The notes under the pieces are model-generated. The model searched no databases and was not told the DNA's origin. It was given only the letters and a program-made list of their open reading frames with translations. Shown one piece after another: positions 24,040 to 36,991 of a stretch of DNA of 47,500 bases. The translations under genes were made by a program, and so were the position numbers. The DNA is from Neocallimastix lanati (nom. inval.). Taxonomy: Eukaryota > Neocallimastigomycota > Neocallimastigomycetes > Neocallimastigales > Neocallimastigaceae. The stretch is from contig JACVTC010000106.1 in NCBI GenBank assembly GCA_016946835.1, positions 155,001 through 202,500 on the forward strand. The letters run 5' to 3'. The first letter of the stretch is position 1. Every line of letters starts with the position of its first letter.

Positions 24040-24050
24040 TTTTTTGTCAT
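24040..24050. repeat. Target-site duplication of LINE copy A, right copy
   Basis: TTTTTTGTCAT, identical to 21842-21852. It marks the 5' (minus-strand) junction of the truncated element. Confidence 0.8.
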
Positions 24051-24115
24051 AAAATTCAGCTTTAATAGAATTGATTTTCATATCTCTTTTCCAATAAAAA
24101 TCCTTGATTTCTATA
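24040..24115 (-). mobile_element. LINE copy C, segment upstream of insertion A
   Basis: The minus strand reads DFYWKRDMKINSIKAEFYDKK. The FYWxRDM...SIKA motif is found just upstream of the zinc finger in copies A (FYWERDVFKPSKAK) and B (DRDMARKSIKAKA). It therefore does not belong to the RT that follows but to copy C, whose zinc finger continues at 21841. Beyond about 24115 homology fades into A/T-rich DNA. Confidence 0.7.
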
Positions 24116-25051
24116 TTTATAATATATATATATAATGTTTACAAATTCTTAAAAGGAATAAAGGAATACTTCCTATGATATATAGTTATTATATATATAC
24201 AGACTAGAAACACTCTATTTTTTTTTTTTTTTTTTTTTTTTCTATTGACACCAAAATTATAATAATAAAAAAAACTCTTTAATTGTTATTTTATTTTTAA
24301 CTTTTTTATTTTTATTTTTATTATTTTCAATATAAAATAAATGAAATAATTTTATAATAATTTCTTTTTTTTTTTTTTTTTTTTAATAAATATAAATTAT
24401 TAAGTATGCTAATAAATAATATGAAAGTTAATTATAAATCAAAAAAATTAATAATTATAAAAAAACAATAATAAATTAAATATATAAAAAAAATAAATTT
24501 AATATATAAAAAAATAATAATAGCAAAAAGTTATTTAATTTATAATTTATAATAAATAATTTGTACTTAAATTAATGATATATATTAATATCAATATTAA
24601 AAGACATTTATTATATCTTTTAATAATATATAATATTAATATTTAAAGATAATTGAATTATAAAAGTTAATAGGCTTATAATATATATAATTAACTAAAT
24701 ATTTAAATAGTAATAATAGTATATATGAAATTTTCTTCATTCAAATTTTTCTTTTTTTCTATTTTTTGCTTTTTAATATATATATAACTTCCTTCACTAT
24801 AATTTTTTTTTTTTTTTTTTTTTTTTTTTGATTAATATAGATATATATTTTTTTCTTTTTTTGTTTGTTTTGTTTAATATATATATTTTTATTAATAATT
24901 TCATATCCATTAAAATTACGTATAAACTATATTATAAATTAAATAAAAACAAAAAACATAAAAAGAAAAAAATAAAATTTCTTTTTTTTTTTTTTTTTAT
25001 CTCCCATAAATCTAATTTTTTTTTTTTTTTTTTTTTTTTCACTATAATTTT
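24116..25051. other. Intergenic A/T-rich region
   Basis: No gene seen. There are poly-T tracts at about 24219-24241, 24367-24384, 24806-24829 and 25017-25039, and TA-rich DNA between. Several short reading frames are low-complexity Phe/Ile/Lys only. The 3' UTR of the MFS gene must end here. Confidence 0.7.
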
Positions 25052-26881
25052 TTAAGATCTCTTTGGAATGCTATTTTCATCTTCAACAACATCAACTACT
25101 GTAGAATTATCATTAACCTTATTTTCTGAATCAACAGATTTCATTTCTGGTTGAACTGTATCTATAGAAGTATTACTTTCATTAACATTATTTGTACTTT
25201 TTTGAGGTTTGTGATTTAATCTTACATTCTTAGTACATAAACAGGCAACTAATGCAATAAGAGAACATGGAATAATAATTAAAAAGTTCGTTCTTAAACC
25301 ATCATTATAAGCCTTTAATCCATTGTAACCATATGTATTAATAAGTTTCATATTCACAGAATCAGCAGGAATAGTTGGATCAAGTTTATGTAAATTAGAT
25401 GGAACACGATTATTTAATATAGTATTGAAAATAGCAATACCTACGATACCACCAATAACTTGGAAGAAGGAAACTACAGCGGTTGTAGAAGCTAAAATTG
25501 CCTTTGGAGAGGAATCTTGAGCAACTAAAAACATATTTTGACGAGTTAAACCAGAACCTAAACCACCAAAGGCAATAATTAATAACTGCGCAACAACTCC
25601 TGTTTCAACATCGAAAAGACTGTAAACATAACCGGAAGCAGCAGACAAAATAAAACCGAAAAAGAATAACCAATTTACACGACCATACTTTCCGATGAAA
25701 GCACCACTTCCAATACTTAAAATAGTAACAATAATAGATAATGGTGTTAACATTAATCCAGAGATAGTAGCATTCTTACCTTGAACCATTTGGAAATAGA
25801 GAGGAATGAAGGTACAAGATCCCATGAATGCAAAACCAATTAAAGTTACAGCAACAATCATACAATCAATGTTTCTAACTTTGAAAATTTCTGGTGGAAT
25901 AATTGGTTCCTTTGCAAACTTTAATTCAATAATTACAAAGATTACAAGGAAAATAGCAAATAACACAAATAAGAGAATAATTTGCCATGAAGACCATTCA
26001 TAATCTACACCTCCCCATTCTAATGCTAATAACAAACAAATAACACCAAAAATTAAAACTACTGTGCCAGCATAATCAATACGTAAAAGTTTCTTACGCA
26101 TATCTTCTTCATTTGTTGGGATCTTAACATACATTACTATAATAATAAAAGCAATAACCGCTAATGGTACATTAATATAGAAAGCCCAACGCCATGAAAT
26201 ATGATCAGTACAGAGACCACCAACGAGTGGACCAATTACAGTAGAGAAAGAGAACACGGCACCAAGAATACCCATGTACTGTCCACGTTTACGAATTGGA
26301 ACAATATCAGCAATAATAATCATACAAAGGGACATTAAACCTCCACCACCAATACCTTGAATACCACGGAATATAATTAACATATCCATACTATTGGATA
26401 TACCACATAAGACTGAACTTACAATAAAAATAATTAAAGCGAAAATCATACAAGCTCTACGTCCAAAAATATCTGCCATTTTACCATACATTGGTTGGAA
26501 AGCTGTACTTGAAAGCATATATGAAGTAATAACCCATGTATAACCACTAATATCTTCAAATTCCTTTGCTATTGTTGGTAATGCTGTAGATACTACTGTC
26601 ATATCTAAACTTGATAAAAGACATACAATAGACAAAGCAAAAGTAATAGCGTATAATTTTCCACCAGTTACTTCATAACTAACATAAGCTTCATCATTTT
26701 CATCCAATTTCTTTACTTCTTTCATATCTTTTAAATTAACATCCTTTATATTTTTTATTTCATCCTTATTACTATTATTTAATTCATTAATGGTCTTATC
26801 AGTAATATCAACAACTACTGCATCATTACTATTTCCCAATGTATCTTGGGAATCCTTATGATTTATTCCTGTATTTGACAT
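25052..26881 (-). CDS. MFS multidrug exporter, DHA2 (14-TM) type
   Basis: Intronless, 609 aa. An acidic/polar cytosolic N-terminus (1-75) leads into a major facilitator domain at about 76-550 with 14 predicted membrane segments, ending in a polar Ser/Asn-rich tail. Diagnostic motifs: SLDMTVVSTALPTIAKEF (91-108, DHA2 motif D1), GKMADIFGRR (133-142, motif A), FRGIQGIGGGG (171-181, motif B) and GAVFSFSTVIGPLVGG (207-222, motif C of drug/proton antiporters), followed by SWRWAFYINVPL. Family members expel toxic compounds, siderophores or amino acids in exchange for protons at the plasma or vacuolar membrane. The true substrate cannot be told. The start is the first ATG in an open frame preceded by stops. 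Poly-T at 27000-27014 lies in the upstream region. Confidence 0.93.
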   Translation of the reverse strand: MSNTGINHKDSQDTLGNSNDAVVVDITDKTINELNNSNKDEIKNIKDVNLKDMKEVKKLDENDEAYVSYEVTGGKLYAITFALSIVCLLSSLDMTVVSTALPTIAKEFEDISGYTWVITSYMLSSTAFQPMYGKMADIFGRRACMIFALIIFIVSSVLCGISNSMDMLIIFRGIQGIGGGGLMSLCMIIIADIVPIRKRGQYMGILGAVFSFSTVIGPLVGGLCTDHISWRWAFYINVPLAVIAFIIIVMYVKIPTNEEDMRKKLLRIDYAGTVVLIFGVICLLLALEWGGVDYEWSSWQIILLFVLFAIFLVIFVIIELKFAKEPIIPPEIFKVRNIDCMIVAVTLIGFAFMGSCTFIPLYFQMVQGKNATISGLMLTPLSIIVTILSIGSGAFIGKYGRVNWLFFFGFILSAASGYVYSLFDVETGVVAQLLIIAFGGLGSGLTRQNMFLVAQDSSPKAILASTTAVVSFFQVIGGIVGIAIFNTILNNRVPSNLHKLDPTIPADSVNMKLINTYGYNGLKAYNDGLRTNFLIIIPCSLIALVACLCTKNVRLNHKPQKSTNNVNESNTSIDTVQPEMKSVDSENKVNDNSTVVDVVEDENSIPKRS

Positions 26882-28970
26882 TTCTTATATTTTGTATATT
26901 GAATTATTCTAAAAATTTATCAATATTCCAAAATATTACTTTGTTCTTAATTATTAAAATTTTAAATAATTTTCCTCTATTAATATATAATATTTTTCTT
27001 TTTTTTTTTTTTTATTTGTCTATATAAACCACTTTACTACTAATTTATCTAAACTAATATAAAATAAAATAAATAGTATTATATCTAACCAAATATAAAT
27101 ATTTTTAATTTTTGTTCATAATAATTATTTTAAAATGAAGGAAAGGAAAAATTTTGGTTTTTATACTTTTTTTTTAAAAAAAAAAAAAATAATAAAATAA
27201 TATATAATTACTATTAATAACAATATGGATAATTTTTATTCAATTATAAATCTAACCATACCAAATTATAAATAACAAATTTTAATAAATAAATAAATTA
27301 AAAAAAAAAAACTTTTTTTCTAATATAAAAAAATTACTAATTTTTAAATTAAAAAAAGTTTAATATAAATCTTTAATAGATTTATATGTTTATTATATTA
27401 TGAATATAATATATTATTAATAGGTTTACTAAAAAATAAACATATTAGAGTACTATTAGTAATATATATTATTAAATACATTATTCTTAAATAATTAACA
27501 AGAAAAAAAAAAATCATGCCATAATTAATATATTTATAAATATTAAAATATATTTCAATTAATATAATATTGTAAATTATTTATTAAAATAAATAATCGA
27601 TAATATATGATTAAATATAATCGTCTAATATATTCAAATTTCAATAAATTATATTTAAAATTTGATAGGTTTAAAAAAATATGTATTATAACTATATTAG
27701 TAATAAACAATATTAATACATATTAATTTAAATTTAATATATAAGAAATCAATATATAAATATTTTAACAATATATTATATTTTTAATAATAGAAAATTT
27801 ATATTTTAATTGGAAATCAATCGAAAAAAAAAAAAAAAAAATTAAATACAAAGAAAAAAAATAAAAATTTTTTAATTTTTTTTTTTTTTTGACTTTAAAA
27901 TAAGTTAAAGAGATTAATATGTATAATTGTATTATAATATATAAAATGCTTTAAATTATAAAAATATATTTGTGTTAATAAACAAAAAAACGTGCTAAGT
28001 AAAAATTTAGAAAAAAAATTTTTTTATTTTGAAAGTTTAAATAAAAAAATAGAAAATAAAAAAAAATAAAAAAACAAAAAAAATGAAAAGGTTGATGAAC
28101 AATAGTTTCTTTTAAATAAATTTTATTTAGAACGTAGGAAAAGAAAGAAAAAGTAATATAAAAAAAAAAAAAAAAAAAGCAGAAAAAATGAATTGTTAAT
28201 ATATAAAAAAATAATTTTAATATAAAATAAATAATTAAATAATTGTTACATATATTTATTTATTAATATTTGAGCAAATAAATTATAAAGTGAAATCTTT
28301 GATGTTAATATTCATAAATATTAATTGATGATATAAATTATGGAATATTTTTTTAAAATATTAGATTGATTTATTTCTCTGAAAGTATAAAATATTTAAA
28401 GTATTTATAATATATAAATACAATTTATTAAGGAAATAATTTTATAAGAATTAATTTACTAATTATAAGTTAATTACTTCAAGGAAAATATTAATAGAGA
28501 TGAGATTATACCATTACATGTAACAAAAATAATTAGATTAAAATGGATCATGATATATAATTAAATAGGGATAAATATATGTTTTTATAATTATAGCGAA
28601 TTATACCTATAATTTATAATATTTTTCATTTATTTAAAAAATTAGTTTTTAGTTCTTTACTGATAAACTTTTTAAAATATATACATATATATTAGCATAT
28701 CATTTTATTAGTAATAACAGATTTCTTTATTTATTTATTTATTTAGTCTATTCTTCATTCATAAAATAATTAATACTATTTATTTATTATTTATATATTT
28801 ATTTTAATTAGTTAAAAAAGAAAAAATAGTAATTAAAAACAAAAAATGGATATAAAATCCGCTATATCTCTAATGAATAATAATTAATTTATATTTTTAT
28901 ATATTTTTAATATAGATATATTAATAAAAGATAAATCGATTAAGAACATAATATTAATTTATTAAAGAAA

Positions 28971-29080
28971 TCAAATAAATAAATAGATAAATAAATAATA
29001 TAATAATAAAATTTTCTTTTTTTCTATTAAAGAAATCAAATAAATAAATAGATAAATAAATAATATAATAATAAAATTTT
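28971..29080. repeat. 55-bp tandem repeat, two copies
   Basis: Units at 28971-29025 and 29026-29080, each ATTAAAGAAATCAAATAAAT followed by a TAGATAAATAAATAATATAA block and AAAATTTTCTTT. Confidence 0.9.
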
Positions 29081-29518
29081 CTTTATTTCTATTAAAAGAA
29101 TAACAATATATTAAATTTGATAATTAATTTATTTAATATTTATTTATTTAATATTTATTTATTTAATATTTATTATTCCGCATAATTTTATTCTTTCATT
29201 TTATTATGTCATTTCAAATAGTAATCATTCTATTTAGTTCTATTACCATTTTAACTAATGTAATTATTTTTTATTTTATATAATATATAAAAATAATAAT
29301 TATTTATATTTATATATAAATATAAATAAAAGTAGATATTAATTATTTTTATTAGTGATCAATGATCATTAATTAAAATTATATAATAATTAATAAAAAT
29401 TATACTATATAATATTACCTATTTCTACTTTTTTTTTTTCTATTAATTATTATTAATAAATACTGTTTTATTAATAACTATCTTTTTTTTTATTTACTAT
29501 TTATTTATTAATTTGTTC

Positions 29519-29620
29519 AATTATTTATTATTTATTATTTATTATTTATTATTTATTATTTATTATTTATTATTTATTATTTATTATTTATTTATTATTT
29601 ATTATTTATTATTTATTCAA
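29519..29620. repeat. (ATTATTT)n heptanucleotide satellite
   Basis: About 14 copies of the 7-bp unit, with one interruption near 29588. Same unit as the arrays at 15204 (opposite strand) and 45339. Confidence 0.9.
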
Positions 29621-29684
29621 TTATTCAATTATTTATTAATAAATAATTGAATAATTTTTTTTTATAATTTATTTATTAAATAGC

Positions 29685-29895
29685 AAATAGCAATTAATAT
29701 ATAATAAATAATATTGTTCCATCTTTTTATTGTTATTAATATACTTTTTTCTATTATTTATTATTTATTTATTATTTATTGCTTTATATTAATTATTTAT
29801 TATTTATTAAATTGCAATTAATATATTTTACTTAATTGACTAATATATAATAAATAATATTGATCCATCCTTTTATTGTTATTAATTAAAATACT
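29685..29895. repeat. Diverged direct repeat
   Basis: Blocks at about 29690-29750 and 29814-29895 share CAATTAATATAT, TAATAAATAATATTG and CCATC/CC-TTTTTATTGTTATTAAT in order, with a 20-base insertion in the second. Non-coding. Confidence 0.75.
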
Positions 29896-31695
29896 TTCCA
29901 TGTCAACTAATACGTATCCAATTATATTAATTCATTCTTGGATTTCTTTCAAAATAAATAAAATCAATCCAATAGATTAAGAAATAAAAACATCAATATT
30001 TAAATGAAAAAAAAAAAATTTAATATTTTCAATATATACAATATATTAAATGGTTGATTTATTTTCCGTATTGATTACTAATGTATTTGTAGTTGTATTT
30101 GATGTATTTTTTTTTATTAATATATATATTATATATATATGGTTAAAATGTGATGAACTCTATAATAATTAAGAAATCCTATAATGTAAACTACTACTGG
30201 ATAATATAAAAAAAAAGAAATTAGATCAACTAAAAAATGAGAAAAAAAAAAAAACCATTCTATTTGTTTTTTTATATTGTATAGCATTATTTTTATTTAA
30301 TAAACAAGTATCAAGTTTTGAATACTTTAAGTTATAATAAATAGAATGAATTTTAATTGTTTCATTGTATACAAATTATTCACTATTTTCCATTATCTTA
30401 TTTTTTTCATTGTGTAAAATGATTATAAAATAATATATATTAATTATTAATTTAATTTTATACATTAATTGTCTTAATAAATAAATTATATTTTATATTT
30501 TATATTCTATATTCTATATTTTAATTTTTCTTTCTTATAGGATTAATATTATCATATTAAAAATAAAATCAAATATTAGTATTAGAAAGAAAGAGAATTA
30601 TTTCATAATTCATATTATCAATATAATATTAAAATAAAAGACTTCATGTCCCATAAAATATATTTATGATAAATGGATTTAATCTCATTATTTTTAAAAA
30701 ATTTTTCGTTAATTAAAAATTTTAATTTAAAAAAAAAATTAATATGTAATTATATATTCATATAAAAAAAAAAAACTTTCAGATGTTTTTATAGCAATAA
30801 TAAAAATAAAAATAAAAAAGACATGTAATAAAAAGGAATTAAGAATAATTAGTTATCAAAGTATTAAATAAATATCAAAGTATTATATAAATATTTATTT
30901 ATATTTATACTACAAAATTACATAGAATGAAAATAATAACTAATTTATTATTTTATATTATTATTTGTAGTAATAATAATAGTATATTCTTTTTTTTAAA
31001 AAAAAAAATAATAATGATATAAGATATTAATTTTAATATCAGATAAAATTAAGTGTATAATAAACTTTAAAAAAAAAAAAAAGGAAAAAAAGGAAAAATA
31101 AAAGCAAAGGAAAAAAAAAATATTAACAATTTTTCATATGCAAAGAAAAAATACTAAAAGAAGAATAATAATAATAAAAATATAAGAAAAAAAATCTTAA
31201 GGATGAACCTTAAATTCATTATAATAAATAATTAAATAATTAAATAATAAATAATAAATAATTAAATAATAATAAATACTAAATAATAAAGAATTAATAA
31301 ATAATATATTATAAATAAATAATAGATAATAAATAATAATTAATAATTGAATAATAAATAAAAATATGAAATTTTAAAAAAAAAAAAATTTTTAAATTTA
31401 AATTTTAAATTTTAACATTAAATACTAATATATAGTTAAATATATTATTATGTATAATTTAATGAATGGTAGATATATATATTTATCTATTTTTTATATT
31501 ATTTCTTTTTATATGGATTGTAAATAATCATGAAATTTTTAATTCCTTCCATATTTATTCATATTAAATATTTTATTTTAGAAATTTTAACAGAAATACA
31601 AAAAAAAAAAAAAAAAGTTTAATAAAAATTAAAATATAAAAAAAAGATAAGGAAAAAAAAAATAAAAAATAAATAATTATTTTTTATTTTTTTTT

Positions 31696-31755
31696 GTTTT
31701 GTTTTGTTTTGTTTTGTTTTGTTTTGTTTTGTTTTGTTTTGTTTTGTTTTGTTTT
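31696..31755. repeat. (GTTTT)12 microsatellite
   Basis: Twelve perfect GTTTT pentanucleotides in the intergenic desert. Confidence 0.97.
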
Positions 31756-32032
31756 AATATCTTAAAAAATATGGTGTTGTTAAATATAATTTTTAATTTC
31801 ATATTTTAATGTATTTTATTTTTTTTTTGACAAACCTTTTAATAATTGATTATTAAAATTTTGTTAAAGTTTAAATATATAATAATAAAATGTTAGAAAT
31901 GGTTAAATATGTGAAATATATATAAAAAAAAAAATAAGCTTCAAATGTAATGAAGCATATTGTTATTTAATTAATATATAAGCCACAATACATTAATATA
32001 GAAGTATTTAATTAAGAATAATTAAGTATCCA

Positions 32033-32139
32033 TATAGTAATAAAGTTGACCTAATTATTAACCTTAAAATGAATCTTAACAGATTTTAAGAGTCTCACCT
32101 GATTCTTAAAAAAAGATTCTTAGTTTACCGGACACTATA
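32033..32139. mobile_element. Possible MITE-like element with degenerate terminal inverted repeats
   Basis: A short segment of higher G+C bounded by TATAGT on the left (32033) and ACTATA on the right (32134-32139). The right end read inward is TATAGTGTCCGGTAAAC, a terminus reminiscent of Tc1/mariner/pogo-type elements, flanked by TA. The left end matches only in TATAGT and a following GTTGAC/GTAAAC-like block. An internal hairpin (TTAAGAGTC / GATTCTTAA, loop TCACCT) lies at about 32082-32108. Confidence 0.35.
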
Positions 32140-32760
32140 TTATATCAAAGAAAAATAAATTAGAATTTTAAATTATGATAAAAGTAGTTCATTATTGTTA
32201 ATTTAAGGAAGACTAATAGAACTGAAAGAACATTTAAAATGATCAAGATTACAAAAGTTGAAGAAAACACAGTAAAAAAAAAATATATATATATATATAT
32301 ATAGAAGAGAATTATCTAAAGTACAAATAAAACTCCAAAAAAATATAAAAAAATATTAATTTAATAAGAAGGGGGGAAAAAATACGTCTAAGCAAATATA
32401 AAAACAAATTTTATATCTTCATACTTCTATAGAAACTCTTAATTGAAATTATATTTTGATATTTAAACATATAAAATTTTAGATTATTAATAATCTACTA
32501 TATTTATTCATAAAGAAATTTACTCTGTGATAAACTACTTCCTTCCTATCAGTATAAATTTTAATAATATACATTACTTTACAAATATTCAGGCAATCCT
32601 ATATTTAAATCATGGTTTTTACTTAACCACAAAACATATTATTTAAAAGTATAGTTATTTTAACATATTTATATATATCAAATAGATAATAATATTAGTA
32701 ATAAAAATAAATATATATTAATAATAAGTATTAAATTAAAAGTGTATTAAATTAAAAGTC

Positions 32761-32796
<36 letters not shown>

Positions 32797-32953
32797 ATTT
32801 TTATTATATATTAACGCAATGAATGAATATATTTTTATTAATATTAAATTAATTTTTTTTAATACTATTTTAATATAGTTGCTGTTATTGTAATAAAGTA
32901 TCATTATTTATTTTATAAGCTTTTACCTTTTTATTATTTGTAGCAACTACAAA

Positions 32954-32984
<31 letters not shown>

Positions 32985-33949
32985 CTTTTTATCTTTGTTT
33001 TATTCATATGAATCAAAATTTAATAATAATAAATTTAATATTTATTCTTACTGTACTATACTTTTTTCCTATTTATTTATTTTATTTAATTTTTTACTAG
33101 ATTTAATAATTGTTAATACTTCCATTATCATATGCTTTTTTATATTTTTTATTTATTTATTTATTTATTTATTTATAATTAAAATTTTTTTAATTAATAA
33201 TTTAAAAAAAAAAAATAATAATTATTTATTATATTAATTATTATTTAAAACTATTTTAATGAGCATTAAAATATTAAACACTAATTATAACCTAAAAAAA
33301 AAAAAAAAAAAAAAAAAAAATTGTTTTTAATTTTTGAAAAGTTTTATATTTAAAAAATGTTAATATATATTTAAAATATTTTTTTTTAAACTTTTAGTAT
33401 ACTTATAATATAATATAATAAAATATTAATATATTAGATGGCAATTATTTTTTTTAAAGTTTTTTTTTTTTTAAAAAAAAAAATATTTAAATCTCAAAAT
33501 TTTAAATTTAAAAGTTGATATAATTAATGTTTCATCATTAATAATAAAGTAATATAAAAAAAAAAAAAATTAAAGATTTAATTATATATGCATATAAACA
33601 TTTATTTTTATTATTATTAATTTTTTTTAATAAAAAAATTAAAATTATTTAAATATTTTTAAAATGATAATAAAAATAAAAAAAATAGTGAATTTACTAA
33701 ATGTTATTATGTTTAATTTTTTTTTTTTTTTTTTAATAAAAAAAAAAAAAAATAAAATAAAATAAAATAAAATAAAATATTAAGAATATTAAAAAAAGTA
33801 TTATTATATGGCTTATTAACTAAAAATAATATTAATAAAAATATTTTATAATTTTTTAATTAAAACTTGTTTAATTTTTTTTTTTTTAAAAAATTCACTT
33901 GGTAGTTTTTTTTTTTTTTTCCTTAAATAATAATAATAATAATTATAAG

Positions 33950-34105
33950 AGATAAAAAATAATAAATAATTAAATAATAAATTATAAATAATAAATAATA
34001 AATAAAAAATAATAAATAATAAATAATAAATAGTAAATAATAAATAATAAATAAATTGAATAATTAATAATTAATAATAAATAATAAATAATAAATAATT
34101 GAATA
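33950..34105. repeat. Imperfect (AAATAAT)n satellite
   Basis: A run of AAATAAT units with point variants (AAATAGT, AAATAATT). It is the same heptanucleotide family as elsewhere in the window. Confidence 0.85.
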
Positions 34106-35439
34106 AATGATAAATGATAAATGATAATTATAAACTTAGAATAAGTTTTGGATCATATTTAACAATAATGAAATGAATAAGCCATACTCCAATCTATTTA
34201 AATCTCAATATACAATATAAACAATAATATAAAGTTTTTTCGGCACAGAAAGCTCTATTTTTTAATTAGAAATACTTAATTTTTATTGATATATATAATA
34301 TATATATATAATTTTTTTTTTTTTTTTTTTACAGAATTTCAATTATTTAATTATATATGTAAAGTATATTTGTTTATATCCATGTGACGATTTAAAGTAT
34401 TTTAATTTATAATAAATAAAGAAATATAAATAAATATAAATAAAAAAATTTATAATAAAAAATTAAATAAAAAAAAAAAAAATAAAGAAAATAAATTAAA
34501 AAAAAAAAAATAAATAATAATAATAATAATGGAAAAAAAAAAAATTAAATTATTTTATATAATAAATTTAATTATTTTTTTAATTTATATAAATAATAAT
34601 AAAAAAAAAATTTTTTAATAAATTTATATATATATAATTATTGTTAAAATTAATTTTTTTTTTTTTTTAAAAAAAAATATAATATTAAAGAAATATATAA
34701 AATAATAATTTTATTCAAAATTATATGAATCATTTTTTTTTTTTTTAATTGATGAATAGCCATAATTTCATTCAATATATTTATGATTCAAATATTTTAA
34801 TACTTTTTTTTTTTTTTAATTAATTAAAAAATAATAATGTAAAAATTTAATTATTATCATTGTTAATAAATAATTTAATCAAATTTAATAAAACATTAAT
34901 CCAGTAAATAAAAAAATAAAATAAAATAAATAAATAAAAAAAAAGGTGACTTTATAAATCTTTTATTATTATACAGTTGTCGTTTATTTTATTTTATTTT
35001 GATGACAATTTTCTTAATTAATTATTATAGATTGTTTTTATTTTTATTTTATTTTTTATTTTTATTTTTGATGAAAATCGTATGGTTTTTAGCATAGTTT
35101 TAGCATCAAAACCCTATGTTGTTGGTTTAAATAAAAAAAATATCATTAAGATGGCTATCACAAAGTGTATATAAATAAAAACTTTAATTTTTTTTTTTGT
35201 AAAGGTTGTTTTATATATATATATATATATTTTTTTGTAAAGGTTATTTTATATATATATTATATTATATATATATTATTTACTTATAATAAATAAATAT
35301 ATCTATGCATAGGATATAAAAAAAAAAATAAAAAAAAAATGGTGATGATAGAGTGTTTGATGAATGAAATTGATAAATAATTAATAAGAAAAAAAAAAAA
35401 AAAAAATAATTAAAAACTTTATCATAAATAATAATAATA

Positions 35440-35560
35440 AAAAATAATAATATTTAATACTAATTTAATAATGCTTTTTAATACTAATTTAATAATAATA
35501 CTAATTTAATAATGCTTTTTAATACTAATTTAATAATAATACTAATTTAATACTATTTTT
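35440..35560. repeat. Short tandem/interspersed repeat AATACTAATTTAATAATGC
   Basis: ACTAATTTAATAATG(C) followed by TTTTTAATACTAATTTAATA recurs with a period of about 58 bp between 35457 and 35550. Non-coding. Confidence 0.8.
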
Positions 35561-35768
35561 TTTAATCAAAAATAAATAATATTTCATTAAAATAAAAAAT
35601 TTGAAAAAATTTAAAAAAAAAAAAAATGAGGAGGAGGAGGAGGAGGATGGAAACCTCATCAACATTTATTTATTTGTTTATTTATTTATTTATTTAAACC
35701 ATGGTACAAATCTCCTTACATATCTAAAAAAATCAAAAGCAAAAAAAAAAAAAAAAAAAGAATTAAAA

Positions 35769-35805
<37 letters not shown>

Positions 35806-36581
35806 ATTATTATTATTATTCTTATCTTTTTTTTATTTTTTATTTTTTTATTTTATTTTTTTTTTTATTTTATTTTTTTTTTATATTTTTTTTTTTTATT
35901 TTTTATTTTTTTTTTTTTTTTTTTTATTACCAACAGGAGTACCAACAATACAAATGATATAATAAATAGAAATGAAAATAAAAAAATAAAAATAAAAATA
36001 AACACTTTCACAACAATAACAACAAAAAAAAAAAACTTTTTTTATAATATTTTATATGCGTTAATATATACATTAATATTAATATTTATTAATTTTTTTT
36101 TTCTTTTATTAGTATTACTAATTTTTTTTTTTTTTTTTTGTTTTGTTTTTGCTTCTTTTATTTTCATTTTCTATATTATAATTATATTATTTTCCTTTCT
36201 ATTATCATCTCCATCATCATCATTATTATTATTATTATAATTAAAACCAAAAAAAAAAAAAAAAAAAAAAAAAATTTTTTTTTTATTAAATGAAATTAAT
36301 AAATTTTTTTTTTTTCTTTTTATTGTATTGTATAAATAATAAAAATAATAATTTTATAAAAGGTAAAACAAAAAATAAAAAATAAAAAATAAAAAATAAA
36401 AAACAAAAACAAAAAAAAAAAAAAAAACTATATATATATAAAATTTATTATTAATTTAAGATAGTGATTAAAATATATGGATAGAAAAAAAAAAAAAAAA
36501 AAAAGATAAAAAAATATATATATAAATATATATATATATTAAAGATTAAAAAATTGTTAAAATTAATAAAAATTACTATTT

Positions 36582-36630
<49 letters not shown>

Positions 36631-36991
36631 ATTATTAAAAAAATAATTATAAATTAAAAAAAAAAAAATTGTTAATAATAAAATCAAAATATATAAAATG
36701 TTTGATTAAAAAATATATATATATAAAATATTATATATAAAAAAAAATTAAAAATTATTTATATGCTATTAATATATTATTTTTTTTAAAAAAATTTATA
36801 TTTTAATATAAAAATAAAATATTTAAAAAAACAGTGTTAAACGTGAATTTAAAAAAAAAAAAAAAAAATACATATATATATATAGTATCAATTTATTTAT
36901 AGAATCATAATACTTTTTTTTTTTTTAATTTATTGGTTTGGTGTTTGATTTTGCTTTATTTTCATTTTTATTTTTATTTATCTTTTCTTTT

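Larger units (their letters stand above)
26882..36991. other. Ten-kilobase gene desert
   Basis: No open frame of convincing composition on either strand. It is A/T homopolymers, AAAT/AAATAAT repeats and TA runs throughout. Less A/T-extreme islands are at 32030-32160 (possible MITE), 32200-32640, 34140-34260, 34960-35130 and 35620-35720; none gives a recognisable protein or tRNA. A 24-codon frame at 35626-35697 is only an AGG microsatellite. The right end should hold the SKN7 3' UTR, the left end the MFS promoter. Confidence 0.65.

Noticed and set aside
24828-25055. 75-codon plus-strand frame
   Set aside because: Almost entirely Phe, Ile, Lys and Asn from homopolymer tracts, with no normal amino-acid mix.
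32995-33237. 80-codon plus-strand hydrophobic frame
   Set aside because: Built from TTTA/ATTT repeats and T runs. No motif, and its composition equals that of the surroundings.
35626-35697. Arg-rich 23-aa reading frame
   Set aside because: It is the AGG microsatellite followed by TTTA repeats, so composition alone explains it.
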